Source: Trichopria drosophilae (taxonomy: Eukaryota > Arthropoda > Insecta > Hymenoptera > Diapriidae). From it: a stretch of DNA of 64,000 nt. Below the pieces are notes generated by a model. That model made no database searches, was not told the origin of the DNA, and saw nothing but the letters and a program-made list of their open reading frames with translations. Made by a program: the position numbers and the translations under genes. Of the stretch, positions 29,101 through 40,688 are shown piece after piece; the stretch's first letter is position 1; each line of letters starts with the position of its first letter. The stretch spans positions 92,499,001-92,563,000 of the forward strand of contig CM059587.1 of NCBI GenBank assembly GCA_030407085.1, in the 5' to 3' direction.

Positions 29101-32100
29101 AGGTAGCAGAGATCAAAGTTCATCAGTTACTCCATGAATTATACAATCGAATGAAGATGACAAATCGTTTCCCTGTCATTCGCTTGCAATGACAGTTCAT
29201 CTTAGGTACTCGTAAAGATATGCCTGTACCATACATACCTCGACGAGGAACGCATCGAAATAAATTTCACTCGAACAAATTAGATGTCTCCAAAAGATAA
29301 AAACGATAAAAATGCAGCATTTGTAAAAACGCGAGCAACGAAATAAATGTGATTTAAGAAAAGGAACGCATTGAACGTTCGTGCATGTGGAGAAAAAAAA
29401 AGAATCGTACGGTTCGTCTCCCGGTGCAATCTCGGTCTTGCATCGCCGGCCGATGTATCATCTTACGCGGTGCTCAAGGCGATGACTTTATCACCGATCC
29501 GGGCAATCATTCACCACGCGAACTTTTCGTACCTTCACCCCAACCCCTTCGAAACGGCTATCTCGAATGAAAATTGGCGCTCTCGTATATACGAAACTGA
29601 ACCGCGAGTGTAAAAAAGCAGGCGAAAAAAGGACTGTTTCTACCTCGATCGCGGTTGACCTTTCGGACGACGAAAATCCGAGTTAGGTGTCCCAGCAATC
29701 GTAAGTGTCTGGGACCAGCCGCGATTCCATAAAGTCCATGGGACCGACTTGCACGTGTGAAATCTCATGTTCGCACCGGGCGTCCCATGCGAAGAATCTG
29801 CATATTAATATTCGCTCAGATAAATTCTCGTAATGAATTGAATTAAATCGTGCGTCGGATAAATAGAACTTTTCTGGCCGTAATGACATGGAAATGATCC
29901 CATTTGTCACCGAGAATTAATTGCAAAGTAATGTTAATCAACTGGTAGGCTGGACGAACCGAGTATATTAAAAATTATTACTGCAATATCTTTACTGCTC
30001 TGGAGACAATTAAACATTTTTTTAATGCGTCATTAAACAGATTTATAGCTGAAATGTGGAGTTTTCGTTTTATGACTTAATAAATTCTTCCACTCTTCCT
30101 TCAGCGTAAGATGCAACATGCTGGACATAGATGGAGAACTCTTTTTATGAAATGTATACTAACCCACTTAAAGTTTATTCATGGTTCATCAAATACTGGA
30201 ATCTAATGATGGATCGATAAAAATGAATGCAACACTAGTGGAAATTAGATTGGAGTAGTTAGTAAGAGTATTTGTAGTCTTCCAAGACTAACATTGTTGC
30301 TTCAGGTAGTTTGGAGAGTGCAATTGCTCGTATTCTCACGGTGGATCATAAAATTTTGATAGATTATATTGAACGCTCGAACAATGCTCATTGGAATGAC
30401 ATGGCTATTGTTACATTGTTCAACATTTCACTCAATTATAGTCGAATAATTCATATTCGAAAACTCAAATCCCATTACATTTTAAAGGTATTGTTTCGAC
30501 CGACGAGGCCCGTTAAGAGTCGTGCTGAGCTTTTCGAAAAATTATTATGCGCTAACATCTTCGGAGGACGATGAAGGGATCTGTGCAATGGAGATCCGGG
30601 AATTCCGGGAAGTCGCGCGACGAACACCTTGTCAGGCCACCCACGAGCACCCATAAGTATAATACGAAGTACGAGCTGCACGTACCATAAATCGGGATTT
30701 TATCTCGAGTCTTGCGAACGACTGGTTGCATAATGTTAAATTAGACTTTTCCTTACCTTCGTTCGGTTTCCTTACGATTTTCATAGCTTGATTGGATTTA
30801 CCAATTGATTGGATATACCAAAATTCCAAGATTTTCTGTTTTATTGACATCCTATTGTTATGGAATTCAGATGCTATTGTTACATTGAATGTTCTTCATT
30901 CCCGAATAAACACGGAAAAGAATTTTACACCGTGATTAGGCTAATATTATGGTGTGACAGCAAAATTGTGGTTACGACCTCAGTATTACCTTGCGACGGC
31001 ATAACAAACTCAGCATAAACATTTGTTGTGCTACCGCAGCCAAGAGCTTTCATAGAATACAGTAGCGAAAGCGTATAAACAATAAATGTGAGGTTACGGT
31101 AAGACAATGACGTCAACACCACGCGTTAGACTCCGGCAATACAAACATTATTTTCCTGCATCATACGTGATCATTCGTAATAACAAATTATCTAGTTTCT
31201 TGAATGATCAGGACGCATTTCTTTAATTATCCAAAAAGATATTAAATTCAACAAAACATTCGACCTAAGTACAGTGACAGAATTGCTCAAATCGTAACTG
31301 GTGTGGATGAAAAGGCGGGAAAACTGCCGCTCGACGCGTAACGACATCTAGCAGTGACTCACGGAAGTGTTTATAGTTTGTTCCTTTTCCATCTGTTTCT
31401 AACTTTCTCACACAATTGCACATAATCTAACAAATAAGATAACATTGAGTTATTAGTCAATTTGAATACAAAAGTATAGTAAAGCTTACTCGTAATACCT
31501 AACCTCTAAAGTCGCTGTAGTGTATTAAGGATGTTCTCAGCGGTAACGTCCGTCCAAAAGTTAGTCCGCGCTCCCTGTTCACGTGACCCCTTCGCACACA
31601 CGCGCGTCATGTTCATGTGCACAAGCAGAATCCTGCGCCGGAGACAAAGCAGCGATCTGGCAACGTCGGTGCACAATTGTGGGTCTCGTCGGTACACTCA
31701 GTGTCAAAAACATAGTGACGGATAGACATTAATATTTAATTATTTCAGAAACGGTACGGCTGGGACTCTTCATTTTTTATATATATATTTGTCATTAAAT
31801 GTTTTCTTTCATTCTACTTTTTGATCAAAAAACCAGAGCCGTTTTATCGCAATAATTAAAAACATGCTCTAGGAGATCCACAGTAACCAAATCCCATACA
31901 AAAATGGAAACTTTGAAGTCGAATATCTCGAATTCGGTACGGCTGAGCTTTCTGAAATTGCAACAGGACACGTATAACATATAAAGGAAGCTATATTCCA
32001 AATTTCATGAGTTTACCCAGAAAATGGATTTTGCCGGGAACGTCCTTAAATAAGTACACATGGAAAAACAGTGAAAACCGTATGACGTAGCAGGTTATCA

Positions 32101-35100
32101 CATGCCATAGGCTGAAAAATATACTATATATTTCACATGTTAAGCATCCGAATAAACGAGATCGTATGCAAAATTTTCAGTGATTTCCTGCTTACATTCG
32201 ATTTGTTTCCATTTTCGACTGAAATTTACCAAAGTTTAATAGGGTATTAGGCATTTTCAAATGAATATATGTACAGTGTTAGATTTGAGGTTAGGTTCGT
32301 CTGTTTGCATACTATTGTTGTACTTTACAACGTGTATTGATAGTTTTCAACACGTATTTCTTACAGTGTACGCAGTTAAGTTTTTTGGTTAAATAACAAT
32401 GTATGAAAGCAATAATAATGATTTTGATTAGGATGGATTCTCAATCATTCGGACACTTTCCCAATAAATGAAGACACTGCCAACCCCCATATTAGGCTTT
32501 GACTCAATTTCTCATCCCGAGGAGTTTTCGCGATTACCCTTCATTAAAAGGAAATGCAAAACACAATGCTGTTTGTTAGGATATGACGAATGACCCAACG
32601 ACTCTTAAGATTCGCCCCAGGAGGGAGGTGCTCGTTCTTTCTGCACGCGTCGCGGCAAGCTTCCATCTACGAGAGTCGTTTACCGTCGCCCACCGTGTGT
32701 CAATTAAATTTTGAATAATAATTTGCCTCCACGAGCCCATACACGCATTAACCCGGGTGCGTGTCTGCACGCACCCACCAACCGACCCGGAACATGCGAA
32801 CCGGAACATGTATACGTGCACCAATGTGTGAGCTGCCAAGGATGCGTTTGTTCCTCTCGTATACGTGTTACGTCCTCCGTTGTTTCTTCTACGAAAATAA
32901 TATTAATGCCTTTACACGAGCGCCAATTAGTGCTGTCGAGGGGAATCGATGTAGGACCATTTGCCCTGCGACGCTTCGACAAATCGATGAGTCGTTATGA
33001 TAAGCCGGAAGGAGGAATTGTACGTCTTTGGTATTTATTGCAGGCCCGGAAAACCACTGCTCCGATTCGCTATTGGCGACGTTTCGGAAAATTAATAAAG
33101 AGTTTTAACGTTTCCTCCTTGTTAAAATTATTTCAATTGGTAATGATTTCAAATGGCACTCGGCCGTTGCGTAATATTACTGTAATATTCCAATTATTGT
33201 CAGGAATATCGATGTTCCTGAATACTTTGCATCTTTCACTTGCCTCATTTCATGCTGATTTATGATTTTATCCCGTAATAAAGTCAAATTTTGAAATTGT
33301 TTCTATAATGTCATCAACGTAATTACATATTACATTTTTAAACGTTTAATACGAAAAACTAAAGACCGGACACTTTTCTTTATCGATTATCATCAAACTT
33401 TAGTAATGACACTGAAGCTTAAGAGAGTTTGCTCTTTTGAATGAAAGTTTGAAGTTCAGAAACTCCTCAGAATGTCCAAAGGATAATAATAAGACAATAA
33501 ATGTGAACATTTGGATGCCCTGAGGACGCCCTCCAGTTGATCTGCCATCCAGAGATAAACTATAGTTGTAACTGAAATTTTTCTCGAAATGGTGAAAACC
33601 TAACATTAAATAAGGGTTTATCAGGATATATTCATTTTAGGACTCCTTATTATACAATAAATCCTATTCTTATTTCGATATCAAATCGATTTTCACCGCC
33701 TGATTGAAAATAAGATGACGATTTTTGACATGTGAAAATTGAAAATAGTAATAGTATTGCTACTGTACGTCGGTACATTTTTAACGGTAATTTTTTTTAT
33801 ATTTAAGGAGCCGCGTGGGGTCGCCGACGATGTCAGCGACTGTTGCAGGAAACCAACAACAGCAGCACCCACATCCGGAATGGGACATCAACGATTCCAA
33901 TGTACCAAGAGTGAGTATATACATTTTTTTCGATACTGTTTCGACGTGATTTTTATTTTTATCCCATTTTTTATTTTATTTTAAGTAATAATTACAATTT
34001 CATATTACGACACTTTAAAAGAAAAAGTCGATGATAAATTAATTATGTAGTTGGTATCAATTAGTCAACTCGTAATTTCATAATTGAAAACCAAAACACT
34101 TTTATTTTGATATTATTTTAATACAATTTCCCACGTTCTTCATTAAAAAAAAAGTGTAATAAATGTTAATTATAGTCACAAATATACTTACCCAAATTTG
34201 TCGTAAAGAATATTAATTAATGTTTCATTACTTGCATTTCGTTATAAATTTATTAATATTCAACGAAATATATTATTTTAAAAAAACATCGCATGCACAG
34301 TACATATAAAAAAGGACTTAATTAAATGCGAAAAAAAAATTAATATATTAAATACCACTTTGAAGGTCGTCGAGTACGATCCATGGTGCGAGTGGGCGGA
34401 CGGCCACGTTAGGAGAGTCTACGGTCCAGACTGTGAAGAAGCTCGAAGACACGCTTCCGGATGGGCTATGAGAAACACGAACAATCATAATGTTAGCATA
34501 TTGAAGAAGTCCTGTCTAGGAGTCCTTATTTGCTCGCAAAGATGTGTTTTACCTGGTGGCGGCCAAGTTCATCTTCGTCCTGCTATTTGTGATAAGGTAT
34601 TTGTCCACTTTTGTCAATCAACATAAGATTACACTCCTGCAAGAGTCATTCTACTGAGAACGTCATTTCATATTTTGTTTATTGAGTCATCAAACGCGCT
34701 GCTTTATGAAGATATAGTCGAAAACCGAGTGCTTCTATTGAGAACAAAAAATTATTTACTTACGATTGAGTACACTGCAGATGGTTTGTTGACATAAATA
34801 AAAAGTTAGGAATGTCACTGAACATCTTGCGCATGCTGATAAGCAATTTAGCTGAAAAAATCAAAGTGGTACATAACCAGAAAAAATAAGGGTAGTAACA
34901 ATAGGAGTAGATTCATTTCCACTTGAACAAGATTGGAGAATACCTTACTAATTATTGCTTCAATTAATATAATTTACTTACACCGAATTCGAACATCTTG
35001 CATCAAAGACTTTTGTAACTTCTGAACCATAAAAAAAATGTTCCAAATAGCACTCAGAGCAAACTCTCACTGGAATTTACCAAAGAGTAATTAAAAATTT

Positions 35101-37307
35101 CGATATGAAAAAGAACAGATGCACTTTTAAGTCCTTAATTAACAAGTTTATGGCGCCTCTGGACTCGTAAACTTAAATCGATCCTTTGACAAGCGCGCAT
35201 TTCGGATTCCTTAGCTGACATATTGATATTTATTTGCTGAAATTAATCATATATCGAGAGGCAGGAAATGGCTCTCTCGGAGATTTAATTGCATCGGTTA
35301 TAAAACTGCTTCTTAATTACTTCGCAGGCTAGGAAGAAGCAGCAGGGAAAGCCGTGTCCGAATAGGCAGTGCACCGGTCGCCTGGAAATCCTGTCGTGCC
35401 GGGGACACTGCGGTTATCCAGTGACGCATTTTTGGAGGCACACCGAACACGCGATCTTCTTCCAGGCGAAAGGACAGCACGATCATCCTCGACCTGAAGC
35501 CAAGTCCACGTCAGAGGCCAGGAGGAGCGTCGGGACAGGAAGGCGAGTCAGGGGATTGGCGGTCCTCCTGGCGAGGGAAGCTGCACTCGGTTCTAAGGTT
35601 CGACCTACTTTTTGTCGCATTTACTTACGTTTGTTACGATTATCCGATCAATTAACGTCTTCCTTTTTCCGACGCTCCCTTTACATCTCCATTTGCCTCC
35701 GTTCGAAATTTGCATTAAGAACCCGCCGAACACGGATTTGCCCGATTTCGTAAATTAGCCGGCTCTTGTTAACAAAATTGATTAACTGGTTACCCGTTGG
35801 TGTAATTGAAATTAAAATCGATATAAATTTGCAGCTGATGACGCTCAGAGGTACCAAGAGGCCGAGCACCGAACCTTTGGAACAGCCGCCAAGGACGACT
35901 CAGCCGCCGCCGCTAATTTCCGACAAAGGTACGCTCGCTGATTTTTTTTCACTTGTAACTTTAACGATGGACATTTATCGTCATACTTTTACAAGTTTTT
36001 GTTTCCTTTCTCAAGCGCGATCGTAAATAAAATGACACCGATTTTTCGTTAACAGCTGAGCATCGCTAGATGTTATCAATTTGTTTTGTACAAAATAATA
36101 AAAAAATCACTTTCTTTTAGGATACTCGTGTTCCTGTTCGCCTTTCGAGTGCGTTTGTGGGCTTCAGACATCGATTTCTTCTTATCAAACTCCACCTCAA
36201 CATCAAACGCAACTTTATCCTCATCTAGCAACTAACGAAACTCGATACTGGATGCAAGATACGATGCCGCAGGAAACCACGCTGGGATATTGCCTGCCCA
36301 GTCAAGTTCCCCAGGAAGCAGCGTACGCTGATTTTCCGAACTTTCCTAACGACCTGTTCCAGCCCGAGGAAATATTTCAGCTGGATCAACCCCTGCGTCC
36401 CGACTTTCCCATGAGCGCTCAGGAGGTTGCTCGTTCACCTCCGACTCTTCTGGACCTCGGTAGCGGAACCATTAAGTATGAGATTGCCTCGAAAGTCGAC
36501 AATAATGAAACGGCCTATTGGAATCAGCACCTCAGCGAAGATTCTAGCAGTAGCCATTTAAGTCATACCCAAAACCAAGAAGAGCGACTCCACCAGACTC
36601 ACAACTTCGAAATCGAGAAGGACACGAATCAAAACCACGCGATGAACAATCACGTCAACTACCAAGCCTACCAAAGGGTTCCTCAGCATAGTCAGAAACA
36701 CTTTGAGGAATCGCAATCCAAAAACGATCATAACCCCAACTACTGGGCATCTCCCCAGGATAACTGCCTAAATTTTGGAGACTTTGAGTCCCAAAAGCAA
36801 ATGAGACTGCAGCCTCAGATTATTTCTAGTCAGAGTCCGGTATCCGAAGCTAATCATCCGGCTAATATTCCCTTCGCCAACTTCGAGGAATATCATCAAA
36901 TAATCGAAGGCTCGAATCATCGCGCGAGCCCAAATCGATCGCCCCACAACAATCACCACCGAATAGATGAAAGACTGTCGTACGCAGGACACGAACAAAC
37001 TACACCTGGGACAGAACGAATTTTTTCTGGTGTCCATTCTCAAAATAGTCCTGAATCGTATTATTATTCCAATGGGATTGATAGATGCCACTATACCTGC
37101 GAGGTTTTGGACACGAAAGCGCCACAAATGCAATTTTGCGAAGGTCAACATACTGGGCATTACGGTGATGTTACCGACATCGAGCTCCCACCTTTCATAG
37201 ACTATACTCTAGTGGGAATGCTCTGCAGCTCGGGCGAACAAGATCAAAATCCAGCTATTTTACCTTCATGCCAACAAACTGCGCAGAACTACGTTCCTCA
37301 TAATTAG
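20155..37307 (+). CDS. gcm: Glial cells missing (GCM-family transcription factor)
   Basis: This is a zinc-containing GCM-domain transcription factor that acts in the nucleus; in flies it switches neural precursors to glia and works in blood-cell development. Exon model: 20155-20165 (inferred), 33808-33910, 34366-34596, 35328-35597, 35835-35928, 36121-37307. The joined frame is open and gives about 631 residues; without the inferred exon, the first ATG is at 33830 and gives 620. The GCM domain runs from WDINDS (about residue 29) to [10 protein letters not shown] (about 178). It includes [48 protein letters not shown] and FFQAKG, with the cysteines and histidines that bind two zincs. The C-terminal 350 residues are rich in Gln, Asn, His, Ser and acidic residues, as in the transactivation region of the family. 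The domain identification is certain; the first exon is not. The fly protein is about 500 residues, so this C-terminus is longer. Confidence 0.95.
22438..22603. mobile_element. Short MITE, ~166 bp
   Basis: The left arm CTCTCTAAATTCC..GAGTGAAAAT..GAGCCATTCTTT pairs with the right arm AAGAGTGGCTC..ATTTTCACTC..GGAATTTTATTTAGAGAG. An internal pair, TTTCACT/AGTGAAA, also exists. It lies in the presumed gcm intron 1. Confidence 0.65.
23941..24075. repeat. GA-rich tract
   Basis: Runs of GAGAGA and AAGAGAG over about 130 bases (longest 24050-24066), at the edge of a GC-richer stretch reaching 24.3 kb. GAGAG is the core of GAGA-factor sites, but simple repeat is the plainer reading. Confidence 0.6.
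25446..25800. mobile_element. Inverted-repeat element, ~355 bp
   Basis: AAGTCTTAAAATTATTACATC near the left end pairs with GATGTAACAATTTTAAGACTT at the right. Pairing resumes inwards (CTTAAATTCATC, AATTTTCTTAAATTCAGTC, AGTCTTACTTTCAG, AAAACTGACTTT). It is a foldback-type MITE without coding content, inside the presumed gcm intron. Confidence 0.7.
27285..27410. repeat. Hairpin-forming element, ~126 bp
   Basis: GTACATTATGTGCCAAGGGCG..AAATATCGATCT (left) pairs with AGATCGATATTT..CGCCCGTGACCAATAATGTATT (right). The loop is GC-rich. Probably a small MITE; no target duplication is clear. Confidence 0.55.
27700..28227 (+). mobile_element. LTR-like segment with TATA and poly(A) signal
   Basis: GTATAAAACC at 28024-28033 and AATAAAAG at 28137-28144 lie 112 bases apart in an unusually GC-rich block, the arrangement of a retrotransposon LTR (promoter, R region, poly(A) signal). 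No second LTR or gag-pol text is visible, so a solo LTR or fragment is possible. An antisense open frame (about 27660-27860 on the -, with [17 protein letters not shown]) is charged and protein-like but matches nothing I know. Boundaries are uncertain. Confidence 0.3.
28250..28860. repeat. CATC/ATCA-rich low-complexity tract
   Basis: The + strand is crowded with CATCA, ATCATC and CAACATC words for about 600 bases, with few purine runs. It has no frame of note. It reads like a decayed simple repeat. Confidence 0.5.
31525..32049. mobile_element. TTAA-flanked MITE, ~525 bp
   Basis: The left end TTAAGGATGTTCTCAGCGG and right end GCCGGGAACGTCCTTAA are imperfect inverted repeats with TTAA at each outer edge. 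The left half holds a GC-rich stretch with short open frames on both strands; the right half contains TCGAATATCTCGAATTCGG. No transposase. Confidence 0.5.
33808..33910 (+). CDS. gcm: gcm exon 2, N-terminal edge of the GCM domain
   Basis: The acceptor TTTAAG ends at 33807 after a T-rich run. A Gln/His-rich linker follows and then [10 protein letters not shown], the invariant start of the GCM domain. The donor is AGA|GTGAGT at 33910/33911, phase 0. If the distal exon is wrong, ATG 33830 is the best start: it is the only ATG before the domain in this frame after the acceptor. Confidence 0.9.
34366..34596 (+). CDS. gcm: gcm exon 3, core of the GCM DNA-binding domain
   Basis: 77 codons, phase 0 at both ends. 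The acceptor is TTTGAAG before 34366 and the donor is AAG|GTATTT after 34596. It encodes [10 protein letters not shown], then [21 protein letters not shown] and HLRPAICDK. These are the first half of the domain, including several zinc-ligand cysteines and the DNA-contacting strand region known from the mouse GCM structure. Confidence 0.95.
35328..35597 (+). CDS. gcm: gcm exon 4, second half of the GCM domain
   Basis: 90 codons, phase 0. It begins [13 protein letters not shown], continues with [14 protein letters not shown] and [17 protein letters not shown], then EARRS and a basic stretch ending [10 protein letters not shown]. The acceptor TTCGCAG is good. The donor AAG|GTTCGA at 35598 departs from GTRAGT at positions +3 to +6, yet the protein joins correctly to the next exon by comparison with fly Gcm. 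Confidence 0.93.
35835..35928 (+). CDS. gcm: gcm exon 5, basic/proline-rich linker
   Basis: 94 nt, from acceptor TTTGCAG to donor AAAG|GTACGC, ending in phase 1. It encodes [14 protein letters not shown] followed by a Gln/Pro-rich stretch. The TKRP segment corresponds to the basic segment just after the fly GCM domain and could be part of the nuclear localisation signal; that is inference. Confidence 0.85.
36121..37307 (+). CDS. gcm: gcm terminal exon, putative transactivation region
   Basis: The acceptor TTTCTTTTAG ends at 36120. The first two bases complete a Gly codon, then a short Cys-rich piece ([13 protein letters not shown]) leads into a 350-residue low-complexity tail rich in Gln, Asn, His and Ser with acidic patches. 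The end ([17 protein letters not shown]) is acidic/hydrophobic like an activation motif. The stop codon is at 37305-37307. The long opposite-strand frames across this exon are shadows of its codon use. Confidence 0.93.
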
Positions 37308-37353
37308 GATTAATTCACTTCTAGTTTATTCTTAAATGTATGTTTGTATTATA

Positions 37354-37359
37354 AATAAA
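37354..37359 (+). terminator. gcm: gcm polyadenylation signal
   Basis: AATAAA about 47 bases after the gcm stop codon, in AT-rich 3' sequence. It is the first canonical signal after the stop, so the 3' UTR is probably short. Confidence 0.65.
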
Positions 37360-37799
37360 TATCGTTTTAAGTTGCACCTTAAAATAGTTTTTGTCTCTAA
37401 TCATTGCAAATTTTATGTTTGTGTCCAAATAATAGACATAATGATTAATAAGCAACTCCCTTTAACACCATATTCATCATTATTGGATGAATAAATTTAT
37501 TTCCAAATCTAAATTCTGATAAATTCTGATCTATTTGATATATGATTTTTGTCGTTTTTTGACTACTCTATGGTCTCACGAATACACTGAGAGACTTTTA
37601 TTTACGGAAATTGAGAAAATATTCTCAATTTGGGGATAACTGGAGTTTTATCGTCCGGATTCTGTACTTTTTGCTATTATAGTTTGCAAAATTTACTATA
37701 TTCGTTTGTATGTAAAATCCAGATTGAGGGGGTTCTATAAAGATGTCTGCTGATAAAAATATATGTTGGAAATGATTTAGTAATTTTTTTAATAATATC

Positions 37800-38150
37800 T
37801 TGTTGTTTGTTGGGTCGCTGAACCCGAATCTAATGTCAAAATTAAAAAATTAAAAATAGAGAATTTAATATGACTACTAAAATGGAGACTCAAACTTTGT
37901 ATCAGATTATATCTTGCAATAACTTCCATATTTCTCAATGAATTTTCATGAAACTTGTAATCTTATTGATTTTTTGGTCGGTGAATTTAAATTTGATGTA
38001 TAAATCCCAAAATTCAAAATCACAGATGTAATATGGCGACTGGTTTATTTTACAAGTTCCTTTTGGAAATGACGACGTATCACGATGTCTATTTTCCGAC
38101 TTCATGTTCGTAGTCAGTGAACCCAGAAAAGTCCAAGAATAAATTTTCCA
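37800..38150. repeat. Degenerate copies of the 122-bp repeat family
   Basis: GGGTCGCTGAACCCGAATCTAATG (start 37814), TTTTTGGTCGGTGAA (about 37972), CAAAATCACAGATGTAATATGG (about 38015) and CGTAGTCAGTGAACCC (about 38109) are recognisable decayed forms of the GGGTCGCTGATTACGAATCT and AAAATGGCGGATCCAATATGG words of the array at 46-48 kb. They lie about 450 bases after the gcm poly(A) signal. Confidence 0.45.
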
Positions 38151-40688
38151 GAAAAGTTATTCAGTAGAAGCATATAAACTTTAAAGAGGTAATGTGTCAA
38201 AGAAGTTAATTAAGAATTGAAAAAGAGTTCTTGGAAAACAATAATAATCACACTATTTCCATAGTTCTACTCAAATCCTAATTAATTTCTTAGGCATTTG
38301 TTAATTGGCAATATATAGTAATTACCCTTACAGAGCCAGAATTTTGACAAATTGTTTCAGACATTTTTTATTTTCAACATAAATTCCTACTTTATCAGCG
38401 GAACACTTTAGAACTATTGGTTCTGATATGGTCTGTCAAAAAGGTCGGTAAGTATTTAGTCTAAACATCATTAGATTAAAAATGTCTAAGTAAATTTTTC
38501 TAAATTCGGACTCTATACTGATAATTCTAATGATTATATACTGTCTTCTAAAAAATAGCAAAGAAATTAATTCGGAATCGAATTAGTATTAATGGAAATA
38601 ATTTAAATTATTATCTTTGCGATTTTTTAGGAGGTTATGTATATAGTAATTCAAATTACACATTAAGAGCCCGAATTTAAACAATTTAATTCAGACATTT
38701 TTAATTTATGGTTTTTGTGTAAATTCCTATCGTATCGGTGGACCACTTCAGAAACCTTTTAAAAAACTTGGGTAACCTAGTATAGTATGACACATAAATT
38801 CAGAAGTGCAGGAATGTCAACACAGTTATTGTAAAATTTAGTTGTTTTTGTTTTACTTCTTGCACAATTATTAAAAATGCGGATTATATATCGCTGGTTC
38901 TCGAAAAAAGTAGAATTTAGCTTTATCGAGTTGATAATTTTTGTTCAGCTTTACCGAATTTTCTTTTGCTCAATTCTTAGTTTTATGTCTTGTTTAATAA
39001 AAATATTATAGTGGTCCCCAACTTTTTCGAGTTAGAGTTAAATATAAAGATAACAAATTTCAAATTTTCGACATTATAGATATGTTAGCGTACTAAAAGC
39101 AATGAAACAAACATAAACATCTTACACTTATTAGAAAATACTTCATCCCCGTACTGGAATCATTCCCTCGTAAAAAAATATGAGGGAATGATGATGAAAG
39201 AATGACGAAACGAAATAAAATTGCTAGAAGCTTATAAACATAACCTTACTTTCTTAGGAACTGTGTACAGTACTTTATTACTACCGGGAACGAATACAAA
39301 TGTGCTATGATTTTTAAATAAAAACCTTTTCATCACATTACATGTGGGAATGACTTTAAAAAATGTAATATTCAAAAAAGTTGTAAAATTAGTTTCAACA
39401 AAACATCTGGCATTTAATCGCCCCCAAAAACATAAACAAAAACAAAAACATAATATTCTTTATAAACTTGAGAAATATTCATCGCAGGTCTATGGATGAA
39501 TTGTAGGGTTTAAAATAAGCTTGAAAATGAGCTCTTACTCAGTGAAGTAAGTTAAAAGTGAGCGAGTTATTGCAAAAAAAGTAAAAAAAGAATGTTTTTA
39601 AATTTCAATGGCTCGTCACTTAAATTCAGATCCAATTTTGGTACAGGACTTTTTTGTTTGAAATATCATAGAGAATCACCTCCTGAAATATCGTAACCCA
39701 GTTCTTGGACACCCTGTATATCGTTTGCGATGATGGAAAATATTTTGAGGTTACGTGTAATACGCTTTTTTGGGATTGTATTGCAAGACTGAGATAAGAA
39801 TATTAACACAGTTGGCCAGTAACAATTGAAATTACATATTGTAAATCTTTAAGCAGAATTAAGAATATAGTTTGAAAAGGCTTAAAATTTTCAATACAAT
39901 TTTATTAATTGGAAGAGTTTTTTGTTACGGAAGGATATCAACATTCATTCAAATATTTAAATTGAACATTAAAAAATGCTTTTTAGTAATCCTTATTCAA
40001 TGCTTACTATCAATATATTTATTAACATTCTTATTATATATCCGTCGAATTTTTTTTTTCGAGTGTTTTACACGGTCACTGATTAATATATAAAACTTCA
40101 TTTCAATTGATCTTTTGCCCGAAATTAATTACTTCCCGGGCTGAGAGCACACTATAAAATACTTAATGAGTAATTCCACAGATTTTTTGACATAGCAGGT
40201 ACTGGCGATTTCAGACTTATCCTCACCCTTTGGAGTATTAATTCATGGAGAGTTTTGGACAAAATACAGTTAGATGTAAAATTTCATCACTTTTCTACAT
40301 ATTGCTAGTTATAAACAATCACTATTTACGCATAATGTGCCAAAATTTTACTATTATCGAAGGGTACTCGTATAGAAATCTTTACATCTTAGGGCTATAT
40401 AAAAATTAAGACTGTTTCTATCTTTCTCAAAGTGACATGGAAGCATACTTAACAAGTACTCTTTTAAAAAATCGTAAGTTAATGAGTGCGCCTCATGTTA
40501 AAAAGAGTTATTATCCCAAATACTGCAGGAACCGACTTTTCCAAGATATGTTTTTTTTTTATATTTGGCTGTTTTATAAAAATAAGTTTCCAGAAAAGTA
40601 TTTTTATTATTATGCAAAAATTTCCTTTTATACTGATAATAAAAACTAAATTTGGTAGATTAGTGTGCCTCAATAACTAGCATACGTA

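Larger units (their letters stand above)
20166..33807 (+). other. gcm: Large gcm intron 1 (or upstream region)
   Basis: If the distal first exon is right, this is a 13.6-kb intron; otherwise it is gcm upstream DNA. It holds a TACTAA-rich repeat (about 21.6-22.0 kb), inverted-repeat elements (22438-22603, 25446-25800, 27285-27410, 31525-32049), a GA-rich tract near 24.0 kb, an LTR-like segment (27.7-28.2 kb), a CATC-rich tract (28.25-28.86 kb) and GC-richer islands at 29.4-29.9, 31.5-31.7 and 32.6-33.1 kb. The islands contain open frames up to 184 codons without recognisable domains; I read them as regulatory or chance, not genes. Confidence 0.45.

Noticed and set aside
29371..29613. 80-codon + strand frame in a GC-richer island
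   Set aside because: It has no recognisable domain or splice context, and a second overlapping frame is equally open.
32711..33265. 184-codon + strand frame just upstream of the gcm exons
   Set aside because: It needs a non-ATG start, has no recognisable domain, is Cys/His-rich only through CpG/ACGT-rich sequence, and has overlapping long frames on the other strand. More likely chance or regulatory DNA.
36768..37160. 130-codon - strand frame
   Set aside because: It lies entirely inside the gcm terminal exon and mirrors its codon composition; a shadow.
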